A stretch of 64,000 bases of DNA from Bacteroidales bacterium (GTDB lineage Bacteria > Bacteroidota > Bacteroidia > Bacteroidales > P3), in NCBI GenBank assembly GCA_028708845.1, contig JAQVXZ010000003.1, positions 1 through 64,000 on the forward strand, in the 5' to 3' direction. Below the pieces are notes generated by a model that was not told the DNA's origin, made no database searches, and saw nothing but the letters and a program-made list of their open reading frames with translations. Positions 51,057 through 61,380 of this stretch are shown piece after piece. Numbering within the stretch: position 1 is the first letter of the stretch; each line of letters opens with the position of its first letter. A program made the translations under genes and the position numbers.

Positions 51057-54014
51057 TTATTCTATAATAATCTCATCAATAAATAGCCAAGACTTTTCTC
51101 CTGCTGATAGATGCCATTTTGGGTTTTTGCCAATATTGATTGCCTCTACTTTAATATAACGAGCAGTGAATGGATTCTTTGTAAAGAAAGTATGTGTTTG
51201 TGGTGTTTCGTCTCTTTCGTGAATTGGTGTATTTATTGTTTCAAGCAATGTGAAGTTTATTCCATCTTCAGAAACATAGTAGTTTACCTTTGTTGGAAGG
51301 AATATCCACGATTTAGTTTCTTGTATGAAGTTTCCTCCAATTCTATTTACCTCTTCTTTCTTTCCTAAGTCAACTATGGCAACAAAATCTACTCCACTAT
51401 AACCCTGCCATGCACCTAAACGCCATTCTTTTCCACCTATAATTTGGTCAATTAAACCCTCTTCTCCTCCAGCTGTGTATTGGGCATCGTATTTTGAAAG
51501 CAATGTTACTTTTCTCCCTGCTGGGATTTTATTAAACTTAACAACTACTGGTTTGCTTTCAACACCCTCTTCGCTTGTGCTTACTGCTGTTATGGTAACA
51601 GTTTCATTAGTTTTTATATCTCTTCTTGTGTAGTTTCTATCTCCAAAATGAACTAAGCTTCTATCACCATAATCAAGTGTTGGCATTAGAATATTGCCAT
51701 TTATTGAGTTGATATAGATTTGTTTTTCATCAGTAAAGGTTCTTGTGCCTTCGTATTCAAAATGTGGAACAATGGTTATAGGATTGTCTTTAATCTCACT
51801 TTGAGGTCTATTAGAGGCTTTCTTTCCGAAACTCTTATTTGGTTTTGAGTCCATTTCAATATCAATGTTTCCTCCATTCATTATATCGAAATGATCTAGG
51901 AATGTGTTTTTGTATTTCTTACCATTAAGCTTAATTGACTTTACGTATGGAGTATTCTTTCCTTGTTTTGAATTAATGGTAAAGGTTTTCCCGTTTTCAA
52001 GGTGAATGGTTGCTTTATCAAATAGGGGTGAACCAATAACGTATTGGTTAGAGCCGGGGCAGACTGGGTAAAATCCTAATGCACTCATAATATACCAAGC
52101 ACTCATTTGACCACAGTCATCATTTCCACAAATACCGTCAGGTTTATCTGTGTAGAGTGTATTTAATATTCTTCTAACTAATTCCTGTGTTTTCCATGCC
52201 TCGCCTGCATAAGTATAAAGATAAGCCATATGATGAGAGGGTTCGTTCCCATGTGCATACTGACCAATAAGTCCTGTTACATCAGCTTGGTTTCTTCCTG
52301 TTGTTTTTTCTTTTGAGTTAAAACAATTATCTAGGTATTCTAAAAAGGTCTTATCTCCGCCCATTAATTTTATTTGTCCATTAACGTCTTGTGGAACATA
52401 GAAGCCATACTGCCAACCGTTTCCTTCGGTATAGTTTTGGTCTATTTGTTTTGGATCGAAGTTTTCAATAAATTTCCCATTTATACGTGGCTGAATAAAT
52501 TTGTTCTTTGGGTTATATAGGTTTTTATAGTATTGTGCCTTTTGTATAAACTCTTCATATATTGCTTCTTGGTTCTGCTCTTTTGCAACTTGAGCAACAC
52601 ACCACATATTATAAGAGTATTCCAGTGTTTTTGAAACGCTTTCGTGCTCTTGTTCTGAAGATATATATCCATATTTATCAAAAAAGTCTAAGCCAAATAA
52701 AGGATTATTAAATTTTCCTCTTTTTTCAAGTTGTTTTATTCTATTTTCGCTATTTGCATTCTGAACAAATGCTTTAAGGGTTAGCTTTTCATCTCCTCTA
52801 ATCCCTTTCATATATGCATCAGTTATCATTGATATTCCATGCATTCCTATCATACAGTATGTTTCGTAGCTTCCAAGTTCCCAAACAGGCAAAATACCAC
52901 TTTGGTTAAACATATCTAAGGCTGTGTTTACAAAATCCTTGCTTCGTTTTTGGTCAATAATTGTGAGTAGGGGATGAAGTGTTCTGTAAGTATCCCAAAG
53001 AGAGAAAACAGTATAGCGGTCATAGTTTTTTGCTGTGTGAATTTCTCTATCCATTCCAAGATATTGTCCATCAACATCTAAATAGAGGTTTGGCGTAATC
53101 ATTGAATGATACATTGCAGTGTAGAATGTTCTTTGCTGACTAAGTGTTCCACCTTCAATATCAATCTTATTAAGTTCTTTTTCCCAAAGTGTTTCAGAAA
53201 GTTTTTTAGCCTCATCAAAGTTTTTTGATGTTTCAGCTCTCAAATTCCTTAATGCACCATCTTCACTAACCGATGAAAGGGAAACAATAGCTTCAATTTT
53301 GCTTTCCTTAACAAGACTTTGTCCAAATGATACAAGTAATCTCTTAGTTATAGAGTCATAGTCTATATTTTTAATTTGTTCTGAAAAAGAAGCGGCAAAG
53401 AAAATAACTTGGTCTTCGTTCCATGCTTTTGATCTTCGCATACCAAGAATGGTTTTATCATCAATTTGCTTATAACTGCAATCAAGTAATACATCCCTAT
53501 GCTTAAGATCTATCATGACATTCCTCTCTCCATCACTCTTATTATAATGGTATAGATGATAACCAGCCCTTGGTGTTGCTGTAAGTTCAACAAAGATATC
53601 GGAGGATAAAAACTTCACTGAGTAATATCCAGCCCAAGCCTTTTCATCTCTATGATTATAGGTTTCTGAAAAGCTTGATGCATTCTTATCCTTATATGTT
53701 GGCATAAAAAGGAAGTCGCCATAATCGGAACAACCTGTTCCAGAAAGATGAGTATGCGAAAAACCATAAACAACAGAGTCAGAATAATGATATCCACTAC
53801 AACCATCCCAACCATCTAATCGAGAATCAGGGCTTAGTTGAACCATACCAAAAGGAGCAACAGCCCCAGGATAAGTATGTCCATGAAAATCTGTACCCAC
53901 AAAAGGATTAACCAAATTAACCTTGCTCTCAAAATGCAAAGGTTTCTGTGCAGAAAGGTTTGTTGTTATTGCTAAAAAAATAAGCAAAAATAAATATAAA
54001 TTAATTCTTTTCAT
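51057..54014 (-). CDS. GH92 alpha-mannosidase with C-terminal carbohydrate-binding-type domain
   Basis: 985 residues. Signal peptide MKRINLYLFLLIFLAITTNLSA. NPFVGTDFHGHTYPGAVAPF and QLSPDSRLDGWDGCSGYHYS are GH92 signatures; the catalytic module runs to ~720 (GICGNDDCGQMSAWYIMSAL, with the catalytic Asp/Glu). GH92 enzymes are calcium-dependent exo-alpha-mannosidases (1,2-, 1,3-, 1,4- or 1,6-). The tail has a chitobiase-like sandwich and an F5/8 type C-like module (WRLGAWQGYSGVDFVAIVDL, RYIKVEAINIG). Last gene of the dapB operon. Confidence 0.93.
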   Translation of the reverse strand: MKRINLYLFLLIFLAITTNLSAQKPLHFESKVNLVNPFVGTDFHGHTYPGAVAPFGMVQLSPDSRLDGWDGCSGYHYSDSVVYGFSHTHLSGTGCSDYGDFLFMPTYKDKNASSFSETYNHRDEKAWAGYYSVKFLSSDIFVELTATPRAGYHLYHYNKSDGERNVMIDLKHRDVLLDCSYKQIDDKTILGMRRSKAWNEDQVIFFAASFSEQIKNIDYDSITKRLLVSFGQSLVKESKIEAIVSLSSVSEDGALRNLRAETSKNFDEAKKLSETLWEKELNKIDIEGGTLSQQRTFYTAMYHSMITPNLYLDVDGQYLGMDREIHTAKNYDRYTVFSLWDTYRTLHPLLTIIDQKRSKDFVNTALDMFNQSGILPVWELGSYETYCMIGMHGISMITDAYMKGIRGDEKLTLKAFVQNANSENRIKQLEKRGKFNNPLFGLDFFDKYGYISSEQEHESVSKTLEYSYNMWCVAQVAKEQNQEAIYEEFIQKAQYYKNLYNPKNKFIQPRINGKFIENFDPKQIDQNYTEGNGWQYGFYVPQDVNGQIKLMGGDKTFLEYLDNCFNSKEKTTGRNQADVTGLIGQYAHGNEPSHHMAYLYTYAGEAWKTQELVRRILNTLYTDKPDGICGNDDCGQMSAWYIMSALGFYPVCPGSNQYVIGSPLFDKATIHLENGKTFTINSKQGKNTPYVKSIKLNGKKYKNTFLDHFDIMNGGNIDIEMDSKPNKSFGKKASNRPQSEIKDNPITIVPHFEYEGTRTFTDEKQIYINSINGNILMPTLDYGDRSLVHFGDRNYTRRDIKTNETVTITAVSTSEEGVESKPVVVKFNKIPAGRKVTLLSKYDAQYTAGGEEGLIDQIIGGKEWRLGAWQGYSGVDFVAIVDLGKKEEVNRIGGNFIQETKSWIFLPTKVNYYVSEDGINFTLLETINTPIHERDETPQTHTFFTKNPFTARYIKVEAINIGKNPKWHLSAGEKSWLFIDEIIIE

Positions 54015-54060
54015 GGGTCATTTATTATAATGTGTTAATTATTAAGGCTGTTTCTCTGTT

Positions 54061-56634
54061 TTATTGGAGATTTGTCTTTATTATTTTAAATGGATTTTTT
54101 GGAATATCGTTTTTATAGAAAGAATATATATAATTATTTCTATGTGGTAGGATATCCATTATTATTGTTTCTTTTGAAGAATACTTATGTGAAACTTCTA
54201 TAACAGCATTTCTAATTGCTCTATCGGATTTGAGATAAATATTATATTTCTTTCCATAATAACCTCTTTCCCTTTTTATTTTAATCTTCTTTGTTATGAA
54301 TTTAGGATATCCAATAGGCTTTATATAATCTTTTGGCTTTACAAAGAATGAATGAGCATCTATTACTTTTCCGTTAATATCTCCTTCAACGTAGATGTAG
54401 TCTGTTTTTGGGTTAAAGCCCTCGATGTCGTTTAAACAAATAGATAATATCTTTTTTGACATATTTCTTTGAACTAATATCTGTTTTATCTTTTCCTCAT
54501 GACGGCTTTTCCCTTTGTTATCAAAGAAAGATATTGTTAAATCCATTGTGTAATTAGAGTCTATATCATTACAATAATATATAAATACAGAATCTTTATT
54601 TGAAATATTGTCTATTGAAAGGATAATTGGTTCAAACGCTTTTTTTATTGTATAGTAAACAGGCTTCTTATATCCAGCATAATCTATGGCTGACCAAGAA
54701 ATAGCTGGGTATGCATCATTTAGTTGCCAAAATAGAGTGCCCATACAATAAGGCTTTGCTCTTCTTTGTGCTTCAATAGCAATTTTGTAAGCTTCTTGTT
54801 GAACTATTTGTGATTTATAAATATAATCCTCGTCTGTTTCGTAGCCATTGAAATATTCATTTATTCTATTATCTATAAGTTCAAAACCTCGAGGGTGCTT
54901 TTGGTGTATTGCAAAGTCTTGGTTTTCTTTTGAGTATGGCAAAGACATATATGCTTTTGCTGTATTTATATTTGGAGCTCCTTGAAAACCAAACTCACTC
55001 ATAAAGCGAGGAATCTTTCTTGTATAGGTTTCAAGTGTTGAGTCTGCCCACCATACTCCCCAATAATGACAATCACCATGAGTTAGACTTTCTTTTCTTC
55101 CCCAACCATGAAGTGGAGAGGTGTGAATATAATTTATTGCAGGGGAGTATTTATTAACTAATTCGGGTAATAGCTTAATAAATAAATTATTATAGTTTTC
55201 AACTGCTTTTATTGTGTCTTCAACTTCTTGTTTCCAACCCCAATTCATCCATCCTTCCCATATTTCATTGTTTCCACAAAAAAGTGCAAGTGAAGGATGT
55301 CCAGCTATCTTTTTAATATTTTGTTCAGCTTCTTTTCTTACATTATCTAAGAATGCATTGTCTCCAGGATATAATGCGCAAGCAAAAGGAAAGTCTTGCC
55401 ATACTAATATTCCATTTCTATCACAAGCCTTGTAAAAGTCTTCATTAGCATATTCACTACCTCCCCAAACTCTAATCATATTAAAATTTGCTTCCTTAGA
55501 ATAATTGACTATTCTGTTATTATGATTGTTATCTATAATTATATTTGCTCCTTTTGCAAAGAAAGGTTTGCCATTTAATTTAAAATAAAAACTTTGACCA
55601 ATAGAATCTTTCTCTTGTACTAATTCGATTGTTCTAATTCCAAAATCAATTGCTTTATAATAAAGGAAGATGTTTGTATCTTTTTCCTTTTTATATAGTT
55701 CAATACAATTCTCATAAATATTTTGTTCTCCCATTTCTTTTGTATACCAAAGATAAGGATTGTCAACAATGAATTTAAAACTAAAATAGCCTAAATCTTT
55801 ATCAATATCTTTCTTTGAAAAACTAAAAGTATAAGGGTTTTCAATATGAGATTCTTTTGTTAATATAAAACTGCCACTTGTTTCAATTCGTTCTGAAAGC
55901 CTTAATTCGTACTGGTCATCTGTTAAATTAGAGATTCCAATATTTAAAACCATTTCTGCTATATTATTCTCAATAGAAAGTGTCTGTATATTTGCAAATT
56001 CTATTCTTGGAACATTATATTGTTCAATGTTAATTGCTTTAAAACCTACTGATAACATTTTAGGATACCAATCCCAACCATAACGGTATTGATTATTTCT
56101 ATTAATTACTCTCTTTTCTGATTCTAATGTATTATATAATCCTGATTTATAATTTAATCTATCAATAGAAGGTTCTATAATTAATTTTATTTCATTATCC
56201 CCTAATTTGAGAAATGGTTTTATATTGAATTTGTATGTATAGAATTCATTATAAGTACTGTCAATAAAGATATCATTAATATAAAGCTTAGAAAATGTAT
56301 TAACACCTTCAAGTATAATATTAATACTGTTAGATTTTAAATTTTCTTCGCTCAGAATAAACTTTGAATTATACTCCCATGAGCAAGAATCTATCCATTT
56401 TAGACTATCTTCATTTGAGTTTTTGAAAGGATAAGGAATAACGCCATTAGTATTTAATATTTTGTATATATCGTTTTGGGAAATAAAAACACTATCTAAA
56501 TTTACATTCCTATTGTTTGTTATAGACCAGTAATTTAGTTCTATGTTATTAATTGTATCGTCTTTAAAAAACTGTGCAAAACTTGACTGACAAATAAATA
56601 ATGCAAATAAAAGAGTAAGTAATAACTTCTTCAT
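54061..56634 (-). CDS. GH2 beta-mannosidase
   Basis: 857 residues. Signal peptide MKKLLLTLLFALFICQSSFA. NRNNQYRYGWDWYPKM and MIRVWGGSEYANEDFYKACD are GH2 beta-mannosidase segments; LALFCGNNEIWEGW holds the acid/base Glu and RFMSEFGFQGAP the nucleophile Glu. It removes beta-1,4-linked mannose, e.g. from N-glycan cores or mannan. It lies 16 bp after the ROK gene; together with GH92 it implies breakdown of mannose-rich glycans. Confidence 0.93.
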   Translation of the reverse strand: MKKLLLTLLFALFICQSSFAQFFKDDTINNIELNYWSITNNRNVNLDSVFISQNDIYKILNTNGVIPYPFKNSNEDSLKWIDSCSWEYNSKFILSEENLKSNSINIILEGVNTFSKLYINDIFIDSTYNEFYTYKFNIKPFLKLGDNEIKLIIEPSIDRLNYKSGLYNTLESEKRVINRNNQYRYGWDWYPKMLSVGFKAINIEQYNVPRIEFANIQTLSIENNIAEMVLNIGISNLTDDQYELRLSERIETSGSFILTKESHIENPYTFSFSKKDIDKDLGYFSFKFIVDNPYLWYTKEMGEQNIYENCIELYKKEKDTNIFLYYKAIDFGIRTIELVQEKDSIGQSFYFKLNGKPFFAKGANIIIDNNHNNRIVNYSKEANFNMIRVWGGSEYANEDFYKACDRNGILVWQDFPFACALYPGDNAFLDNVRKEAEQNIKKIAGHPSLALFCGNNEIWEGWMNWGWKQEVEDTIKAVENYNNLFIKLLPELVNKYSPAINYIHTSPLHGWGRKESLTHGDCHYWGVWWADSTLETYTRKIPRFMSEFGFQGAPNINTAKAYMSLPYSKENQDFAIHQKHPRGFELIDNRINEYFNGYETDEDYIYKSQIVQQEAYKIAIEAQRRAKPYCMGTLFWQLNDAYPAISWSAIDYAGYKKPVYYTIKKAFEPIILSIDNISNKDSVFIYYCNDIDSNYTMDLTISFFDNKGKSRHEEKIKQILVQRNMSKKILSICLNDIEGFNPKTDYIYVEGDINGKVIDAHSFFVKPKDYIKPIGYPKFITKKIKIKRERGYYGKKYNIYLKSDRAIRNAVIEVSHKYSSKETIIMDILPHRNNYIYSFYKNDIPKNPFKIIKTNLQ

Positions 56635-56649
56635 ATATAATTAGTTTTC

Positions 56650-57609
56650 TTAGAAAGGTAGGGCAGCCGCTCCAAGTATTGCAGCATTGTTTTCGTCAAG
56701 GTCAGACAGTTTAAGTTCTATCTTATTTTTAAAGACAACAAATAGGCTTTCTTCAAAGTATTTCTTAAGTGGAGTCATTAGTAAATCACCTGACTTTGTT
56801 AATCCTCCAAAGAGGAATATCTTTTCTGGAGATGTTATAGCTACTGCATTTGCCATCCCTATTGCAAGCATCTTTGCTGTTATATCAAAACACTTAATTG
56901 CTAATTCATCTCCTTGCATTCCTGCTTGATAAATTGTTTTTCCTCCAATTTCCTCTTCAGGAAGGGTTCTTAAAATAGAATTAGTACAAGTCTCTCTTAT
57001 AAGTTCTAAGGCAGTTTTCTTTATTCCTGTTACTGAAGAATAGGTTTCAACACAACCTTTTCTTCCGCATCCACATAGTCTTCCCACAGGCTGAACAATA
57101 GTATGACCTACTTCTCCAGCAAAACCATCATGTCCATAAACGATCTTGCCATCAACAACAACTCCACTTCCAACTCCTGTTCCTAAGGTTATCATTAAGA
57201 AATTCTTTACATTCTTAGCTCCTCCATAAATCATTTCCCCAATGGCTGCAGCGTTTGCGTCATTTGTCAGGGTTACTTTTAAAGGGAATCCTTTTTCCGA
57301 TAATCTATTCTCAATATACTCCTTAACTGGTATAATTCCTTTAAAGTTTAAGTTTGGAGCATGCTCAATTGTCCCATTATAGTAGTTCCCATTAGGAGCT
57401 CCTATACCAATACCTTGGATTAAATCCTTGTTTGGGGATTTCTCTATTAGGTATATAATGTTTTTGGTAACTTCGTTTAGATATATTTCATAATCGAAAT
57501 AATCTTTGGTACTTAGAGATAGGATTTCAATAATATTACCACCCTTATCAACAAGTCCAAAATCTGTATTAGTTCCTCCAATATCTATTCCTATTGAATA
57601 CTTTTCCAT
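56650..57609 (-). CDS. ROK-family sugar kinase
   Basis: 319 residues. IGIDIGGTNTDFGLVD is the phosphate-1 loop, LGTGVGSGVVVDGKI the phosphate-2 loop, and VGHTIVQPVGRLCGCGRKGC carries the ExGH substrate site and the CxCGxxGCxE zinc-binding cysteines (here CGCGRKGCVETY). Probably phosphorylates glucose or mannose in the glycan pathway encoded beside it. Spacing is 9 bp after dapB and 15 bp before GH2. Confidence 0.92.
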   Translation of the reverse strand: MEKYSIGIDIGGTNTDFGLVDKGGNIIEILSLSTKDYFDYEIYLNEVTKNIIYLIEKSPNKDLIQGIGIGAPNGNYYNGTIEHAPNLNFKGIIPVKEYIENRLSEKGFPLKVTLTNDANAAAIGEMIYGGAKNVKNFLMITLGTGVGSGVVVDGKIVYGHDGFAGEVGHTIVQPVGRLCGCGRKGCVETYSSVTGIKKTALELIRETCTNSILRTLPEEEIGGKTIYQAGMQGDELAIKCFDITAKMLAIGMANAVAITSPEKIFLFGGLTKSGDLLMTPLKKYFEESLFVVFKNKIELKLSDLDENNAAILGAAALPF

Positions 57610-57618
57610 TTCAATTAT

Positions 57619-58329
57619 TTATTTTATAAGGTCTTTCATATTGTAAAATCCTTTTTTACCTATCATAAATTCAGCAGCTAAAATAGATCCTAATGCCCAT
57701 CCTGTTCTATTATGAGCTTGATGAGTGATAATTATATCGTCAACTCCAGAGGAATATGTTATTGTATGGGTACCTGGTACTTCTCCAATTCTCTTTGATT
57801 TAACCCTTAAAGAATCAGTCTTTCCCTTGTCAGGGTCTAAAACCCAATTTGTTTTTCTATCTAAATTATCAATTATAGTTTCTGCCAAAGTAATTGCAGT
57901 ACCACTTGGTGCATCTAGCTTTTCAGTATGATGTATTTCTTCAATTGAAACATCATAGGAGGTTTGAGTATTCATGAGTTTTGATAGTTCTTCGTTTATC
58001 TTATTGAAAATAAACATCCCAACACTAAAATTTGAAGCTACAAACAATCCTCTTTGTTCTTTTTCTGCTAGTTCTCTCAATTCTTTCAGCCTTCCGTACC
58101 ATCCAGTAGTTCCAACAACAATTGGAATGTGACGATTAAAACATTCTACAATATTATCAACAACTATATAAGGAGTAGAAAAATCAATAGCAACATCCAC
58201 CTTTGTTTCATCTAGTCCTTCCCAATCTTTTTCGTTATCAATTGTATAAGCTATGTTGTGATTTCTTTCTTGGGCAATCTTTTTAACGATTTTACCCATC
58301 TTTCCATATCCAATTAAAAGAATATTCAT
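57619..58329 (-). CDS. dapB: 4-hydroxy-tetrahydrodipicolinate reductase DapB
   Basis: 236 residues, usual for Bacteroidota DapB. LLIGYGKMGKIVKKIA binds NAD(P)H; VVGTTGWYGR, VASNFSVGMFIFN and the active-site EIHHTEKLDAPSGTA (His-His, Lys) are all there. It reduces hydroxytetrahydrodipicolinate in lysine/diaminopimelate synthesis. Unexpectedly it heads the mannoside operon; the promoter is at 58355-58384. Confidence 0.96.
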   Translation of the reverse strand: MNILLIGYGKMGKIVKKIAQERNHNIAYTIDNEKDWEGLDETKVDVAIDFSTPYIVVDNIVECFNRHIPIVVGTTGWYGRLKELRELAEKEQRGLFVASNFSVGMFIFNKINEELSKLMNTQTSYDVSIEEIHHTEKLDAPSGTAITLAETIIDNLDRKTNWVLDPDKGKTDSLRVKSKRIGEVPGTHTITYSSGVDDIIITHQAHNRTGWALGSILAAEFMIGKKGFYNMKDLIK

Positions 58330-58354
58330 ATTATATTTGTGTTATTATGTTTAG

Positions 58355-58384
58355 CAAATTTACAAAAACAATTATGATAAACAA
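58355..58384 (-). promoter_or_regulatory. Promoter of the dapB-ROK-GH2-GH92 operon
   Basis: On the minus strand TTG (plus 58382-58384), 19 nt, TAAATTTG (plus 58355-58362). No other promoter of this quality was found inside the operon's short gaps. Confidence 0.8.
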
Positions 58385-58395
58385 TGTTCGTTAAA

Positions 58396-60369
58396 TTATT
58401 TTCTTATTTCAATTAGTTTAATCTCAACTCTTCTTTCATACATTGCATCTATATTATATACTAATCTCCTACGCTCAATTAAACTTTTAGGGTTTCCGGA
58501 CTTACTTCCTATCTTTCCCATAGGTAGTTTTTTTATGTTTATGATTGGAATACTATCTTCTGCATTTGTTCTTAGATAATAACTTAGCTCACCATCATTC
58601 CATTTCATCATATAGTTAATTATACTGCCGATTCGTCTTTCTGAAAGTGCGAAATTATACATTTCATTATGGAGGGCTGATGAGTATCCAATAATTGAGA
58701 TATTGAATTTATCGCCTTTCTTTGCTTTGTTTAATAAATAACTACACATATTATCTAGTTTTTCCATTCCCTTATTAACTCGTATTGAAAAGAAACTGTC
58801 AATGCTATCTATAATTGTGTTTTCGGTTGAATCGTTTATCTGGTTTGTTGCCTCTGCTTTATACGTATTGCTTAGTGATTTGTATTCTTTAAAGCAGTTT
58901 TCGTAATCAGAAATTGTAGTAGTTGAATTTGATTGAGGGTCTGGTTGGTCGTTATGAAAAAATACTTGTATTGGTAAGTCAAAAATAGGAGAGAATTTTG
59001 ACTTACTTCTAATCTCTTCCATAGTTGGAATATCTGGCAAAATGTCTGCCTCAAATCTATATATATCATTACAACATGTCTTATTCTTCGTTGAGAAAGA
59101 ACCTTCCCTATTGGAAGTGAAATAACCTATCTCATTAGGTTTAACAATTATTGGATGAATTTCATTTGCAGGAGAGTTAATTGGTTGCATTAGGTTTTTT
59201 GGTTCACGCCAACGAGTAGCCCAACCCTCTGCCTTAAATATATCAAAGCCTCCAAATCCCATATGGTTATTAGATGAGAAATACAATGATTTATCTTTCT
59301 GAGAATAGAAAGGAGTTATTTCGTCACCCTCTGTGTTTATGGTTGGTCCGAGATTAATTACTTCATTATCTTTTCCATCTAAAACATAATAATATAAGTC
59401 ATATCCACCAAAACCCCCTATGCGGTTTGAGCTAAAATACAATATTTTTTCTCCATTTTCTACTGCAATATGTGGATGAGTATTGCTACAACCTCTTATG
59501 TTTATTTTCTTATTTAACTTCTTAGGTTTTTGATACTTTCCATTCTCATGGGCTGAATAATATATATAGCAAACATCATTATTAAAGTTATTACATATTG
59601 TGAAATAGGCAGTATGATTTGAGGTGTCAAAATATATATTGGATACATTCTTCTTGTTTTTGTTAATCTCTTTAATTGGTAAATATTCAATTGGAGAGTG
59701 AGTTTCATTTTCATTATCAATTTTACTTGTATATAATTGTTGGTATGTGTCATGATAATAAGTTATACCATTCTTTTTAAACTTAGAATAATTGATATTA
59801 GTAAGAAATAGGAGGGTATCACCCGATACGAAATTAGATGTTTGTGAGGATTCATTGTTTACGTTGCTACCCAAATTCATAACATTTGTTCCGTGAATCT
59901 GTTTATTATTATCAATTATCCAATCAATTGTTTTTAGCTTTCTTTTAGCACGTTTAATTGTTATTGGCTCTTTAGTTTCAGTTAATAGTTTTTTAAGTAT
60001 TTCTTGTGCAATAAATATATTCCCATTAGAAATTGAAACATCAGCTAAGTTAAAGAATAGGTCTGGAAACTCTTCGCTAAGCTTTAAAGAATCGTTTTCT
60101 GTTATAATTTTTTGGTAATAATACTCTGCCTTATCATAATCCTTCAGCATCCTACAAGCTTCACCCATTTTATAATAAATACGAAGAGGAGTTTGAAAGA
60201 ATTTTCTTGATGTGTTATAATGATCTAAGGCTGTTTCATATTCGCCATAATTCATTGCAATATCCCCTTCTTTTTCGTATGCAACCATATATCTTTCTTG
60301 TGAAAAAACAGATGTCACAAATAATAAAGACAAAATCAATGGTAATAAGTATTTTAGAATGCAGGACAT
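58396..60369 (-). CDS. OmpA-family protein with TPR and PD40 repeats (T9SS PorE-like)
   Basis: 657 residues. Signal peptide around MSCILKYLLPLILSLLFVTS. Residues ~30-150 are TPR-like (AYEKEGDIAMNYGEYETALD; KMGEACRMLKDYDKAEYYYQK). Beta-propeller PD40 repeats follow (ILYFSSNRIGGFGGYDLYYY, SLYFSSNNHMGFGGFDIF, IGYFTSNREGSF). The C-terminus is an OmpA-like peptidoglycan-binding domain (IIGYSSALHNEMYNFALSER, then RRVEIKLIEI). Such PorE-like proteins tether the T9SS core to the wall; it overlaps PorP by 16 bp, as is usual. Confidence 0.85.
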   Translation of the reverse strand: MSCILKYLLPLILSLLFVTSVFSQERYMVAYEKEGDIAMNYGEYETALDHYNTSRKFFQTPLRIYYKMGEACRMLKDYDKAEYYYQKIITENDSLKLSEEFPDLFFNLADVSISNGNIFIAQEILKKLLTETKEPITIKRAKRKLKTIDWIIDNNKQIHGTNVMNLGSNVNNESSQTSNFVSGDTLLFLTNINYSKFKKNGITYYHDTYQQLYTSKIDNENETHSPIEYLPIKEINKNKKNVSNIYFDTSNHTAYFTICNNFNNDVCYIYYSAHENGKYQKPKKLNKKINIRGCSNTHPHIAVENGEKILYFSSNRIGGFGGYDLYYYVLDGKDNEVINLGPTINTEGDEITPFYSQKDKSLYFSSNNHMGFGGFDIFKAEGWATRWREPKNLMQPINSPANEIHPIIVKPNEIGYFTSNREGSFSTKNKTCCNDIYRFEADILPDIPTMEEIRSKSKFSPIFDLPIQVFFHNDQPDPQSNSTTTISDYENCFKEYKSLSNTYKAEATNQINDSTENTIIDSIDSFFSIRVNKGMEKLDNMCSYLLNKAKKGDKFNISIIGYSSALHNEMYNFALSERRIGSIINYMMKWNDGELSYYLRTNAEDSIPIINIKKLPMGKIGSKSGNPKSLIERRRLVYNIDAMYERRVEIKLIEIRK

Positions 60370-61352
60370 GGAATAGTAGTTTTTGAGCGTTTATAACCGT
60401 TAGGACTAAATGAATATAGCAACCAAACCTCTACTCCTCCATAGGATTTTGAAGCTGGAGTAAGTCTAGATAGATTAACGTCGTAAGATAGACCACAACT
60501 AAAATTATTTTGGCTATATTTTGCCATAATAATCATTGCATCCATTGCTCTGTAATATGCACACAGAGAAACTATTTGCTGGCTTATTACAGTCTCTGAT
60601 ATATTAATATTATAGTCCATACCAATTATCAACTCCATAAATTTACTTTGATTTTGAAAGAAAATGGTTGGAGAAATTGAATGGTCGTAATTTAATGCAA
60701 TAAGATCAGATACATAAGCACTAAATTTCATTGGTAAATTAATATTTGAATTTTCGTAAAAAGATAAACTTGGTTGGTTAATATGAAGCAAAGAAGTTCC
60801 TGCTTGCAAGCTATGAGTTTCATTTGCTTTAATTTGCCAGTGAAGACCAAGACCAATATCGAAAGTTCTTATTTGATTTAAAAGTATTCCCTCACTGTCT
60901 TCAGGATATTTACCAAAAATAGAATTAGCTTGATTATAGCCCCAAGAAGAAGTGCTTCCTATAATACCAAATGATATATAATGTTCTTTACTTTGGTCTA
61001 TCGCTTTAAAATAGGAGAGAGAGAGACCAAGGTTTTGTTGCCCATAACTTAGAGTTCCGGCAACATCGGCCATGAAGTTTATACCTAAACCAATACCATC
61101 GCGTCTAGCTCTATTCTTGTATGCTAAAGCTTCGGCAGTAAGTAAATATGAATTATAACCTTTAGAAAGAGTTTCCCATTGATTCCTATACATCGTTCCT
61201 ACTCTAAACATACTGCCACCAAATGCAGTGTTTGCAGGATTAAGAATCATTGGATTTGTGTTGAAACTAGAAAAGTGGACATCTTGTCCGAAAGAAATAA
61301 TCGGATAATAAGTTAGGACAAGAACGATAAAAAACAATTTAAGTTTTCCCAC
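60354..61352 (-). CDS. PorP/SprF-family type IX secretion membrane protein
   Basis: 332 residues with signal peptide MGKLKLFFIVLVLTYYPIISFG then QDV. HFSSFNTNPMILNPANTAF is the diagnostic N-terminal segment of the family; the remainder is a 14-strand-like barrel pattern (FRVGTMYRNQWETLSKGYNS, GIGLGINFMADVAG, PSIYGGVEVWLLYSF-like end). Paralogues are usually paired with one large secreted adhesin or attach cargo; no such adhesin lies beside it. Expression unit: PorP then the OmpA-like gene. Confidence 0.88.
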   Translation of the reverse strand: MGKLKLFFIVLVLTYYPIISFGQDVHFSSFNTNPMILNPANTAFGGSMFRVGTMYRNQWETLSKGYNSYLLTAEALAYKNRARRDGIGLGINFMADVAGTLSYGQQNLGLSLSYFKAIDQSKEHYISFGIIGSTSSWGYNQANSIFGKYPEDSEGILLNQIRTFDIGLGLHWQIKANETHSLQAGTSLLHINQPSLSFYENSNINLPMKFSAYVSDLIALNYDHSISPTIFFQNQSKFMELIIGMDYNINISETVISQQIVSLCAYYRAMDAMIIMAKYSQNNFSCGLSYDVNLSRLTPASKSYGGVEVWLLYSFSPNGYKRSKTTIPCPAF

Positions 61353-61380
61353 AAATCATATAATAATTCAATTATTAGCT

